A DNA stretch of 6,347 nt from the NCBI GenBank assembly GCA_028708105.1, contig JAQVZR010000114.1, positions 1-6,347 on the forward strand. The letters are read 5' to 3'. The stretch is from Desulfoplanes sp. (GTDB lineage Bacteria; Desulfobacterota; Desulfovibrionia; Desulfovibrionales; Desulfomicrobiaceae). A program made the translations under genes and the position numbers. Below, piece after piece: positions 1-4,919 of the stretch (the stretch's first letter is position 1; every line of letters starts with the position of its first letter). The notes beneath the pieces are model-generated. The model ran no database searches. It had not been told where the DNA came from and saw nothing but the letters and a program-made list of their open reading frames with translations.

Positions 1-788
1 TGCGGCGCCGCGGGTTTCCCGCAGCAGCCAGCCGAGAATTCTGTGACCGCATCGGGGTCAGCCGCAAGGACAGCTGTGTTGACGTGGGCCTTTTGGAAAG
101 TTGCGTCCGGGACGAACTGGGCGAAACAGCCCCCCGGACGATGACAGTGCTGCGTCCCCTCAAGATTGTATTGACCAACTATCCTGAAGATCAGGAAGAA
201 TCCTTTGACCTGCCCAATCATCCCAAACGACCGGAAATGGGCATGCACTCTGTACCTTTTTCTCGTGAAATTTATATTGAACAGGATGATTTTATGGAAA
301 ATCCTCCTGGAAAATTCAAAAGGCTGGCCCCCGGAAGAGAAGTCCGTCTGCGCGGTGCCTATCTGATCACCTGCCAAAGTGTGACCACCGATCCTGCAAC
401 CGGGGATATCAGGGAGCTCAACTGCACCTATGATCCCGCAACCCGCGGTGGAGACGCCCCGGATGGACGCAAGGTCAAAGGAACCCTGCACTGGGTTTCT
501 GCCAGACACGCCATTGACCTTGATATCAACCTCTATGACCGGTTGTTTTTAGTCGCCAACCCAGCGGGGGATAAGGAGCAGGATTTTACAACATTTATCA
601 ATCCCGAATCCCTGAAAATTCTGCACGGATGCAAGGGAGAACGCGCATTATTGCAGGTCGAACCCGGTACAGCCTTCCAATTTGAACGGCAGGGCTATTT
701 TTGCAAAGATCTCGAAGTCAGTATTGAGGGTATTCCGGTCTTCAACCGCACAGTCACCCTCAGAGATTCGTGGGCCAATAAAAAATAA
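1..788 (+). CDS. glnS: Glutaminyl-tRNA synthetase, C-terminal part (5' end outside window)
   Basis: The frame is open from base 3 to the TAA at 786-788 and gives 261 residues. The protein aligns by eye with the C-terminal half of E. coli GlnRS: it opens with RRGFPAAASREFCDRIGV (E. coli RRGYTAASIREFCKRIGV), continues through LESCVRDELGE.APR, the linker PNHPKRPEMG, and the KVKGTLHWVSA, LYDRLF, INPESL, FQFERQGYFC and FNRTVTLRDSWA blocks. These belong to the end of the catalytic core and the two anticodon-binding beta-barrels. The enzyme charges tRNA-Gln with glutamine in the cytoplasm. The HIGH-like and MSK motifs would lie upstream, outside the window. An internal GTG at 84 is not the start, because homologous sequence continues in frame before it. 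The visible part is full length, with no frameshift. It is followed by a hairpin at 815-865. Confidence 0.97.
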   Translation, partial: RRRGFPAAASREFCDRIGVSRKDSCVDVGLLESCVRDELGETAPRTMTVLRPLKIVLTNYPEDQEESFDLPNHPKRPEMGMHSVPFSREIYIEQDDFMENPPGKFKRLAPGREVRLRGAYLITCQSVTTDPATGDIRELNCTYDPATRGGDAPDGRKVKGTLHWVSARHAIDLDINLYDRLFLVANPAGDKEQDFTTFINPESLKILHGCKGERALLQVEPGTAFQFERQGYFCKDLEVSIEGIPVFNRTVTLRDSWANKK

Positions 789-814
789 CGGATTTTCTTT
801 GCCCGCAACAAGAG

Positions 815-865
815 GAGTGATGATGCGGCAGACAGTACCAGCCACCTGCTGCCGCATCATCCCTC
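815..865 (+). terminator. Strong hairpin after glnS, no adjacent T-tract
   Basis: GATGATGCGGCAG (819-831) and CTGCCGCATCATC (849-861) are perfect inverted copies. The stem extends through one mismatch to 815-817/863-865, with a 17-nt loop. It begins 27 nt after the glnS stop. No run of T follows directly; the nearest is TTTTTT at 906-911, after a weaker TGCGC/GCGCA pair (873-877/895-899). It could be a 3'-end stabilising hairpin, a terminator of unusual form, or part of a longer structured region. The structure is seen; the terminator role is inferred. Confidence 0.45.
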
Positions 866-1118
866 AAAAATCTGCGCACCCAGGATGGCCCCACGCGCAT
901 GGAAATTTTTTATTGCACGGTTTGAAACGATAAAACCCGTGCCGTCAGTCTGGTGGAGGAAATCCAAAGAAACATTCCAGGCACCGTCAGTCTGCCCCCC
1001 GGGAACATGGGAAAATTTCCCAAACCTGGAGACATTCTCAAAAAGTTCATGCTTCCGTAAATGCCTCCGGTGCCTGTCCTGCGGGGCCAGGGAAACGCAG
1101 GGTATAGGGTATGCAGGG

Positions 1119-1124
1119 TATACT
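1119..1124 (+). promoter_or_regulatory. Possible -10 element of the cyclase gene
   Basis: TATACT matches the sigma70 -10 consensus at five of six bases and lies about 50 nt upstream of the chosen cyclase start. No good -35 hexamer is found 16-18 nt upstream (the region reads around CGCAGG), so the call rests on the -10 alone. An activator or read-through from glnS could supply transcription instead. Confidence 0.25.
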
Positions 1125-1164
1125 GTTACATGCCATCTCTCATCGTAAACATTTTTCCCTCCAC

Positions 1165-1169
1165 AAGGA
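1165..1169 (+). promoter_or_regulatory. Ribosome binding site that decides the cyclase start
   Basis: AAGGA is directly followed by an ATG at 1170, with no spacer, so that ATG is an unlikely start. The next in-frame ATG at 1176 sits 6 nt after AAGGA, a normal distance. The start is therefore placed at 1176. Confidence 0.6.
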
Positions 1170-1175
1170 ATGTAT

Positions 1176-2204
1176 ATGCCCACCCCATCTTCCACCGTAT
1201 ATGACGAGGAACTCTTTATCCTCAACTATGCAAGCCGCCTGTTCATGGCCATCACCAATAAAAAAACATTCCTCCGAACGGTGCTAGAAACCTTTGCCGA
1301 TTTTGGAAAATCATTGCGTGTAGGCATACTTCTTCTGGACAGCACCTCGGGGGAACTCACCCCCGGAGGCCTGTACAGCCACGGGATATTTTCCTCCCCG
1401 CTGCCCGCGATACCGGATGGAATCAAAAAGATTCTTGATTCTCATGAAATTCAGGAATTTCCCCTGGCAGACGGCCCTTTTCCTCTTCCGGTTATTCCCG
1501 GATCGTTGTCTTCCACATCTGAACGATGCCTGTGCATCCCCATAGCCCAGGCATCGAATAACATCCACGCATTGATAACCCTGGCTATCCACGCAGGAGA
1601 GCTTGATTTTGAAGCTCTCCAACGCCTCAGAGTCATATCATCGGTATGCGCCCTCTCCCTGGAAAACATGCGCCTTTTTGAAATGGCAATTTTTGACGGT
1701 TTGACGGGGGTTCATGTACGGCGATATTTCGAAATCAAGGCCAAGGAAGAATTGGCCAAGATGCAGCGCAATCCCTACGAAATGGGAATTATTCTTATGG
1801 ATATCGATGGCTTCAAGACTATTAATGACCAATTTGGTCATGTTGCCGGCGACAAAGTGCTTATGGAATTTGCGCTGCGTATCTCCGGAGAAATCCGTAA
1901 AGATATTGATATAGTATGCCGGTATGGTGGAGATGAATTTGTGGTCCTGCTGCCCCAGACCAGTTCAGAGCAAACCAAAAATGTGGCCAACCGTATTTTG
2001 GCCGCTGTCCACCGCAAGCATTACTCGGCGTTACCCGCAGACCGGGATGTCTCCATATCTGCAGGTGCCATGACCATAGGCCCTGGTGAAAACATCACCA
2101 CGCAAGAGTTGGTGCATCGGGTTGATCAGCTACTTTATGCAGGGAAACAAAGCGGGGGGAACAAGGTGATATGCATGGAAGAAAAAAACAGCAGGCCCCT
2201 CTAA
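1176..2204 (+). CDS. Diguanylate cyclase with N-terminal GAF-like sensor domain (GGDEF protein)
   Basis: The protein has 342 residues from ATG 1176 (344 from ATG 1170; the residue numbers below count from 1170). Residues about 10-170 look like a GAF-type sensor domain: it starts with EELFILNYASRLFMAI, has alternating beta strands, and ends in a helix leading to SLENMRLFE. No membrane segment is visible, so it should be cytosolic. The GGDEF domain covers about 172-335: the DGLTG motif at 176, the metal and substrate block MDIDGFKTINDQFGH from about 210, and the signature RYGGDEF with GGDEF at 253-257. The signature is intact, so it should make c-di-GMP from two GTP. The inhibitory I-site position reads KDID instead of RxxD (an Arg lies one residue further upstream), so product inhibition may be weakened. 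The ligand of the sensor domain is unknown. The gene is convergent with the partner-switch operon, and its last codons form one arm of that operon's terminator. Confidence 0.95.
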   Translation: MPTPSSTVYDEELFILNYASRLFMAITNKKTFLRTVLETFADFGKSLRVGILLLDSTSGELTPGGLYSHGIFSSPLPAIPDGIKKILDSHEIQEFPLADGPFPLPVIPGSLSSTSERCLCIPIAQASNNIHALITLAIHAGELDFEALQRLRVISSVCALSLENMRLFEMAIFDGLTGVHVRRYFEIKAKEELAKMQRNPYEMGIILMDIDGFKTINDQFGHVAGDKVLMEFALRISGEIRKDIDIVCRYGGDEFVVLLPQTSSEQTKNVANRILAAVHRKHYSALPADRDVSISAGAMTIGPGENITTQELVHRVDQLLYAGKQSGGNKVICMEEKNSRPL

Positions 2205-2241
2205 TGTACCATCCCAAGGGAATAAAATCAAAGGGGCCTGC
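2182..2241 (-). terminator. Intrinsic terminator of the STAS/anti-sigma operon, reaching into the cyclase 3' end
   Basis: Read on the minus strand, GCAGGCCCCT (2241-2232) and AGGGGCCTGC (2200-2191) form a perfect 10-bp GC-rich stem with a 31-nt loop. After two more bases comes a run of seven T (complement of A at 2182-2188). The hairpin starts 6 nt after the anti-sigma stop. In the plus direction the bases after the stem are AAAAAATC, so it should not work as a T-tract terminator for the cyclase. The cyclase stop codon lies in the loop and its last codons form one arm. Confidence 0.8.
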
Positions 2242-2247
2242 AAAAAA

Positions 2248-2688
2248 TCAAGCGGCAATGCGAAAAGAAAAGGTCAGACTATTCGTCTGTGACACACGCT
2301 CATAGGTGAGGGAATCAACCATTTCCCGGACAAGATAGATCCCCAATCCACCAACACGACGATCATCAATATCAAGAGATGTATCCGCGGTATCTATATC
2401 CAAGGGATTAAATGCCTGGCCTTGATCACGGATAGAAAACACCAGTGAACCGTCCAGGCAAACACAAGCCAGAGTCACATCGCCAGGAGTGCCCTCTGGG
2501 TATGCATAGTGAAAAACATTCACCATCAATTCTTCAAGAACCAGTTCTATCTTCGGCATTATGGCAGCGGGTGCCCCCGCCTGCCTGGCTTGGGAAGCTG
2601 CAAACGCCTGTAACGCATCCAGGGACTCCATCCGGGCAGGTACGGTAAGATGATCCTGCTCCGAACTATCCGAGTTTTGCAAATGCAT
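2248..2688 (-). CDS. Anti-sigma-type serine kinase, RsbW/SpoIIAB-like (HATPase_c_2)
   Basis: The protein has 146 residues with a GHKL/Bergerat ATP-binding fold of the small RsbW type. The N-box is at about 48-63, with ELVLEELMVN supplying the E53-xxx-N57 pair. The G1 box is DQGQAF (88-93) and the G2 box is GGLGIYLV (113-120). No transmembrane or receiver part is present. Proteins of this family phosphorylate a STAS partner on serine and bind a sigma factor or another target, releasing it when the unphosphorylated STAS protein competes. The start at 2688 overlaps the end of the upstream STAS gene by 23 nt, which suggests translational coupling; only a weak GGA precedes it. Met20 is a poorer start because it would remove the first conserved strand (HLTVPARMESL). 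Its partner is probably the neighbouring STAS protein. The true target (a sigma factor or a non-sigma output) cannot be told from here. Confidence 0.93.
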   Translation of the reverse strand: MHLQNSDSSEQDHLTVPARMESLDALQAFAASQARQAGAPAAIMPKIELVLEELMVNVFHYAYPEGTPGDVTLACVCLDGSLVFSIRDQGQAFNPLDIDTADTSLDIDDRRVGGLGIYLVREMVDSLTYERVSQTNSLTFSFRIAA

Positions 2689-3001
2689 CGTCCAGGGTGT
2701 CCCCCACCGGAAAAATTGAACTGAACCCGGACATCTTAAAAACTTCGCTCACCATTCCCGAAAGCCCGAAAAATGCCAATCCGCCCCCCTGGGCCTTGAG
2801 CTTTTTTCCTACAAGCAGCACGCTGCGCAGACCAGCACTGCTGATATACTCAACACCGCCCATTTCCACACAGATTTTGGACCCGCCATCATCAATGATT
2901 GCCGTGCACTCCTTTTCAAATTCAGGTGCAGTCACGGCGTCCATACGGCCACTCACATTAAGGATAACCGCACCATCCTGTTTATTCTGCCGAAAATCCA
3001 T
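2666..3001 (-). CDS. STAS-domain anti-anti-sigma factor, RsbV/SpoIIAA-like
   Basis: The protein is a single STAS domain of 111 residues. It begins with an extended strand (DGAVILNVSGRMDAVTAPEFEK), the usual opening of the family. The loop YISSAGLRS aligns with the SpoIIAA phosphorylation loop (MDSSGLG), making Ser55 the expected phosphoacceptor; the position of the usual Asp is Ser54. The C-terminal helix region ends at AFAKLG. In the family the unphosphorylated form binds the kinase and frees its target. The start is well supported: AGAGGT (3012-3007) lies 5 nt before the ATG. It is the first gene of a two-gene operon with the overlapping kinase gene. No PP2C phosphatase to reactivate it lies in the window. 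Confidence 0.95.
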   Translation of the reverse strand: MDFRQNKQDGAVILNVSGRMDAVTAPEFEKECTAIIDDGGSKICVEMGGVEYISSAGLRSVLLVGKKLKAQGGGLAFFGLSGMVSEVFKMSGFSSIFPVGDTLDDAFAKLG

Positions 3002-3035
3002 TGCACACCTCTAGCTTCTACACATACCTTTACGC

Positions 3036-3062
3036 CGGTCCCTCTCCAGGAGAGAGAAACCG
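3036..3062 (-). promoter_or_regulatory. Leader hairpin upstream of the STAS gene
   Basis: On the minus strand, CGGTTTCTCTC (3062-3052) pairs without interruption with GAGAGGGACCG (3046-3036). This gives 11 pairs including two G-U, closed by a 5-nt loop. It ends 23 nt before the Shine-Dalgarno sequence at 3012-3007. No T-run follows, so it is not an intrinsic terminator. It could affect mRNA stability or translation of the operon. The structure is seen; its role is inferred. Confidence 0.4.
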
Positions 3063-3132
3063 TAAACGGCTATGTACGTCTATGTATTAGTCAAAAAAAC
3101 ACGCGGCAACTATCTGATCAAGTCACACAGGG

Positions 3133-3171
3133 AGTATACAAATGAATAGTTAGCACAACCGTGTCTGACAC
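3133..3171 (-). promoter_or_regulatory. Candidate promoter and dyad for the STAS operon
   Basis: TATACT on the minus strand (3138-3133) is a good -10. The -35 region (3160-3155, CGGTTG-like) is weak. Immediately upstream is an 11-nt odd palindrome, GTGTC-T-GACAC (3161-3171), placed where an activator could compensate for the poor -35. The predicted transcript would have a leader of about 125 nt containing the hairpin at 3036-3062. Confidence 0.3.
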
Positions 3172-3241
3172 CACAAGGAATGCTCCCATTCAAATTTCAC
3201 ATACGCACAACGGTCCAAAGATTAACCATTATTGCCGGGGT

Positions 3242-3258
3242 AGGAATATTCCTTAAGG
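3242..3258. repeat. Two overlapping palindromes, possible operator
   Basis: AGGAATATTCCT (3242-3253) is a perfect 12-bp palindrome, and its last bases also begin the 8-bp palindrome CCTTAAGG (3251-3258). They lie about 115 nt downstream of the purM stop in purM's direction, and more than 100 nt upstream of the STAS promoter candidate. They could bind a dimeric regulator; no known consensus was recognised. Confidence 0.25.
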
Positions 3259-3372
3259 TCAAGCCGTTAACAATCATCTTTTAACGACGGCCATACAACC
3301 TTTCGTAGAGGCTATAAGAATTTGGCGTAGTCAGCCGGGAGCCCCTCTGCTAGCATCTCAACCTCTCAATAT

Positions 3373-4422
3373 CTAAAAAAGAATATCCACGGCTTCCGCG
3401 TCGCCGTTGTTCCGATCCTTGATTTCGCCGATAACCCAGGCATCCTGCCCCAGGGCCAACAGTCTGGACATGACATCCTGTTCTGTTTCCGGGCTGACAA
3501 CAAGAATGTACCCGATACCAGAATTAAAAATCTGCAGCATCTCTTCCCAGGAAAGGTTGCCCTGCTTCCGAAGCCAGGTGAAGACAGCTGGAATATCCCA
3601 GGTTCCGAACTGGATGGAGGCCTGTAATGTTTCTGGAAGGACACGCGGGATATTGTCGTAAAAGCCTCCCCCTGTAACATGGATCATACCCCGGATTTCG
3701 AGATCACGAAGCAGATTCATCACCGGCTTGACGTAAATCGTGGTTGGTTCAAGTAACACTTCAGCCACGGTTTTGTCCGTGCCAGGAAAAAGGTCCGTGG
3801 GTTTCAGACCAGATTCCTGATATATCTTGCGTACTAGTGAATACCCATTGGAATGTATGCCCGAAGATGCCAGACCAATAATTTTATCTCCTTTTCTGAT
3901 AGCAGTACCGTCAACAAGGTGATCATTATCCACGATACCTACGCAAAATCCGGACAGATCATATTCCCCTGGGGCATAAAAATCTGGCATCTCAGCTGTC
4001 TCACCACCCAGCAAAGCACATTCGCCTTGCTTACACCCTTCAACAATACCCTGGAGAGCTTCCTGAGCACGATTCAGATCAAGCTTGCCTGTTGCAAAAT
4101 AATCAAGGAAAAAAAGTGGCTTGGCTCCCTGAACCAAAATATCGTTGACACTCATGGCCACCAGATCAATACCGATGGTCGTGTGGCGATCAAACATGAA
4201 CGCCAGCTTGAGCTTGGTCCCAACGCCATCAGTGGAAGACACCAGTATCGGTTCATGCATATCGTGCAGATCCGGTTTGAACAACCCTCCAAACCCGCCG
4301 ATATCGGTAATGACACCCTTGGTAAATGTTTCCGATACCATGGACTTGATCCTGGAAACAAACTGATTCCCTGCCTTAATGTCCACCCCGGCTGCTTTGT
4401 ATGCCTTGTGGCGCTGCTCCAT
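3373..4422 (-). CDS. purM: Phosphoribosylformylglycinamidine cyclo-ligase (AIR synthetase)
   Basis: PurM closes the imidazole ring in de novo purine synthesis: FGAM + ATP gives AIR + ADP + Pi, in the cytosol. The 349 residues match the usual length (E. coli has 345). The family blocks are all present: YKAAGVDIKAGN near the start, GGFGGLF (42-48), the ATP-binding STDGVGTK (63-70), GIDLVAMSVNDILVQGA (83-99), FFLDYFATGKL, GGETAEMP (138-145), SSGIHSNGYSLVRK, HVTGGGFYDNIPRVLP and FNSGIGYILVV. The frame extends 26 codons further upstream, to 4500, but that part has no homology. ATG 4422 is preceded by AAGGAG at 4438-4433 (10-nt spacer), and the protein then begins like other PurM proteins. The gene stands alone: an intrinsic terminator follows the upstream mtaD gene, and no pur gene adjoins it. 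Confidence 0.98.
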   Translation of the reverse strand: MEQRHKAYKAAGVDIKAGNQFVSRIKSMVSETFTKGVITDIGGFGGLFKPDLHDMHEPILVSSTDGVGTKLKLAFMFDRHTTIGIDLVAMSVNDILVQGAKPLFFLDYFATGKLDLNRAQEALQGIVEGCKQGECALLGGETAEMPDFYAPGEYDLSGFCVGIVDNDHLVDGTAIRKGDKIIGLASSGIHSNGYSLVRKIYQESGLKPTDLFPGTDKTVAEVLLEPTTIYVKPVMNLLRDLEIRGMIHVTGGGFYDNIPRVLPETLQASIQFGTWDIPAVFTWLRKQGNLSWEEMLQIFNSGIGYILVVSPETEQDVMSRLLALGQDAWVIGEIKDRNNGDAEAVDILF

Positions 4423-4432
4423 ACCCGTCGTA

Positions 4433-4438
4433 CTCCTT
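4433..4438 (-). promoter_or_regulatory. Ribosome binding site that decides the purM start
   Basis: AAGGAG on the minus strand lies 10 nt before ATG 4422. This supports that start over the longer frame beginning at 4500. The spacer is slightly long. Confidence 0.7.
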
Positions 4439-4452
4439 GTTTTATGCAAACA

Positions 4453-4462
4453 TGTTCGAACA
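4453..4462. repeat. Palindrome in the purM leader, possible operator
   Basis: TGTTCGAACA is a perfect 10-bp palindrome 15 nt upstream of the purM Shine-Dalgarno. The overlapping segment ATGCAAACATGTTCGA (4444-4459) agrees with the E. coli PurR operator at most fixed positions of its left half, but its right half is poor. A LacI-family repressor site is possible, not shown. Confidence 0.25.
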
Positions 4463-4478
4463 CAAAATCTCTTTGCGC

Positions 4479-4507
4479 ATGACAATCCATAACATTCCAC
4501 GTATCAT
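4479..4507 (+). promoter_or_regulatory. Candidate sigma70 promoter, plus strand, divergent from purM
   Basis: ATGACA (4479-4484) and TATCAT (4502-4507) are separated by exactly 17 nt. Each hexamer matches the consensus at five of six positions. Transcription would start near 4514 and run toward the small ORF at 4644, leaving a leader of about 130 nt. The minus-strand reading of nearly the same bases (4508-4503) is TATGAT, a candidate -10 for purM, though its -35 is poor. The two -10 elements therefore interlock. Confidence 0.5.
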
Positions 4508-4519
4508 ATTCCATTCAAC

Positions 4520-4530
4520 GCAACCGTTGC
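4520..4530. repeat. Odd palindrome next to the divergent promoter
   Basis: GCAAC-C-GTTGC is a perfect 5+1+5 dyad. It lies just after the predicted plus-strand start and in the -35 zone of the minus-strand (purM) promoter, so a protein bound there could affect both directions. The GCAA/TTGC halves recall LacI-family sites, but the spacing is one base shorter than usual. Confidence 0.25.
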
Positions 4531-4643
4531 CTAGCCGTCTGCAAGATAAAGCGCAAGATGAAAAAGGCATACTGTGCCTGGAATAATCGCCATACTTATG
4601 TGCGAGGAACCGCATCTTCTCCCCTGCGAGATCAGGAGACATC

Positions 4644-4745
4644 ATGAAAACAATACATTTTACCCTGGGTTGCTTTTTGGACCTGCTTAGTCCGGGATGG
4701 GCTCTCAAGGCCACCAGACACGGAGCAGCTTCCCACGGCAGATAA
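4644..4745 (+). CDS. Possible small protein, 33 residues, unrecognised
   Basis: ATG 4644 is preceded by AGGAG (4634-4638) with a 5-nt spacer, a textbook site. The frame runs 33 codons to TAA 4743-4745. The peptide begins MKTIHFTLGCFLDLLSPGWA and ends with a basic tail rich in His, Arg and Ala (KATRHGAASHGR). The first half is mildly hydrophobic, but an Asp and a Pro interrupt it, so a clean membrane span or signal peptide is not evident. It lies 130 nt downstream of the candidate plus-strand promoter. Short complementary segments (CCTG/CAGG or CTCC/GGAG, around 4619-4638) could hide the ribosome site. I know no family for it. The alternative is a chance ORF in a leader or sRNA region. Confidence 0.4.
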   Translation: MKTIHFTLGCFLDLLSPGWALKATRHGAASHGR

Positions 4746-4869
4746 TATTTTTAGTGGTCAGGACCGACAACGGGCGACCAGATTATGTCCGCAGGTCCCG
4801 GAAACAAAAAGGAACAATCACGTACAGCGCATGAAAAGCTGTGTATCACGCCTGAAATCATTTGGCCAC

Positions 4870-4916
4870 AAAAAAGACAACATCCCCCCGTTGCGTCCGG
4901 CTGCATCAGCCCCGGA
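4870..4916 (-). terminator. Intrinsic terminator after mtaD
   Basis: Two adjoining hairpins follow the mtaD stop on the minus strand. The first (4916-4896) is TCCGG...CCGGA around GCTG-ATG-CAGC with a 2-nt bulge. The second pairs GAC..AAC (4897-4890) with GTTGTC (4881-4876) across a G-rich loop, and six T follow at once (complement of A 4870-4875). The second hairpin plus T6 is the likely terminator. It separates mtaD from purM. Confidence 0.65.
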
Positions 4917-4919
4917 GCA

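Larger units (their letters stand above)
789..1175 (+). other. Non-coding gap between glnS and the cyclase gene, rich in inverted repeats
   Basis: No convincing gene is present here. Besides the 815-865 hairpin I see several structures. A GCACGGTTT/AAACCCGTGC stem with one bulged C lies at 915-942. A 15-nt odd palindrome, TGGGAAA-A-TTTCCCA, lies at 1008-1022. CAGGCACCG (978-986) is perfectly complementary to CGGTGCCTG (1068-1076). A 9-bp stem pairs 1075-1083 with 1096-1104. A direct repeat GCAGGGTATA occurs at 1097-1106 and 1113-1122, and CCGTCAGTCTG occurs twice (942-952, 984-994). If transcribed, this would be a structured leader for the cyclase mRNA. I could not match it to a known riboswitch. 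Confidence 0.5.
3002..3372. other. Gap between purM and the STAS operon
   Basis: No convincing gene is present. The gap holds the STAS leader hairpin and candidate promoter. It also holds a direct repeat TATGTA at 10-bp spacing (3071-3076, 3081-3086), a 12-bp perfect palindrome AGGAATATTCCT (3242-3253) overlapping CCTTAAGG (3251-3258), and an inverted repeat CGTTAA/TTAACG (3265-3270, 3281-3286). No T-tract terminator for purM is visible. Two tiny ORFs were seen: 14 codons on minus (3356-3312) and 34 codons on plus (3180-3284). Neither is strong enough to call as a gene. Confidence 0.5.
4423..4919. other. Gap between mtaD and purM
   Basis: The gap holds the purM leader, a candidate face-to-face promoter (4479-4508), the palindromes TGTTCGAACA (4453-4462) and GCAAC-C-GTTGC (4520-4530), a possible small plus-strand gene (4644-4745), a weak minus-strand hairpin with T5 (4561-4579, AGGCA/TGCCT), and the mtaD terminator (4870-4916). 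I see nothing certain between 4746 and 4869. Confidence 0.5.

Noticed and set aside
1050..1130. GEMM-type c-di-GMP riboswitch before the cyclase
   Set aside because: Only GCCTCCGG and a GCGGGG resemble the motif. The GGCAAACC-like block, the GGTAGGTAGCGGGGTTACC-like block and the order of helices are missing.
885..1148. Plus-strand ORF of 87 codons in the same gap
   Set aside because: No ribosome site, no family resemblance, and a composition typical of a shadow frame.
857..1225. A 122-codon minus-strand ORF across the glnS-cyclase gap, ending at the 815-865 hairpin
   Set aside because: Its only upstream start is a TTG directly after a stop, with no ribosome site. It begins inside the cyclase gene, and the protein resembles no family I know. 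Its repeated QTDG comes from the CCGTCAGTCTG repeat. It remains a remote possibility.
3180..3284. 34-codon plus-strand ORF with a hydrophobic stretch (start MLPFKFHIR)
   Set aside because: Its AAGGA touches the ATG with no usable spacing, there is no convincing promoter, and it is antisense to the region serving purM and the STAS operon. The same CCACAAGGAATG 12-mer occurs at 1161-1172, probably by chance.
3853..4482. 209-codon plus-strand ORF opposite purM
   Set aside because: It is the antisense shadow of a clear purM gene, with no ribosome site and no protein family.
4423..4500. 26-codon N-terminal extension of purM
   Set aside because: The extension has no homology to PurM and covers the promoter and leader. 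ATG 4422 has AAGGAG and matches the family N-terminus.
4561..4579. AGGCA/TGCCT hairpin followed by T5 on the minus strand, as a terminator
   Set aside because: The stem is only 5 bp and lies far from mtaD, which already has a better terminator at 4870-4916. Kept only as a note in the gap description.
4442..4714. 90-codon minus-strand ORF in the mtaD-purM gap
   Set aside because: GTG start without a ribosome site, no family resemblance, and overlap with promoter elements and the better-supported small plus ORF.
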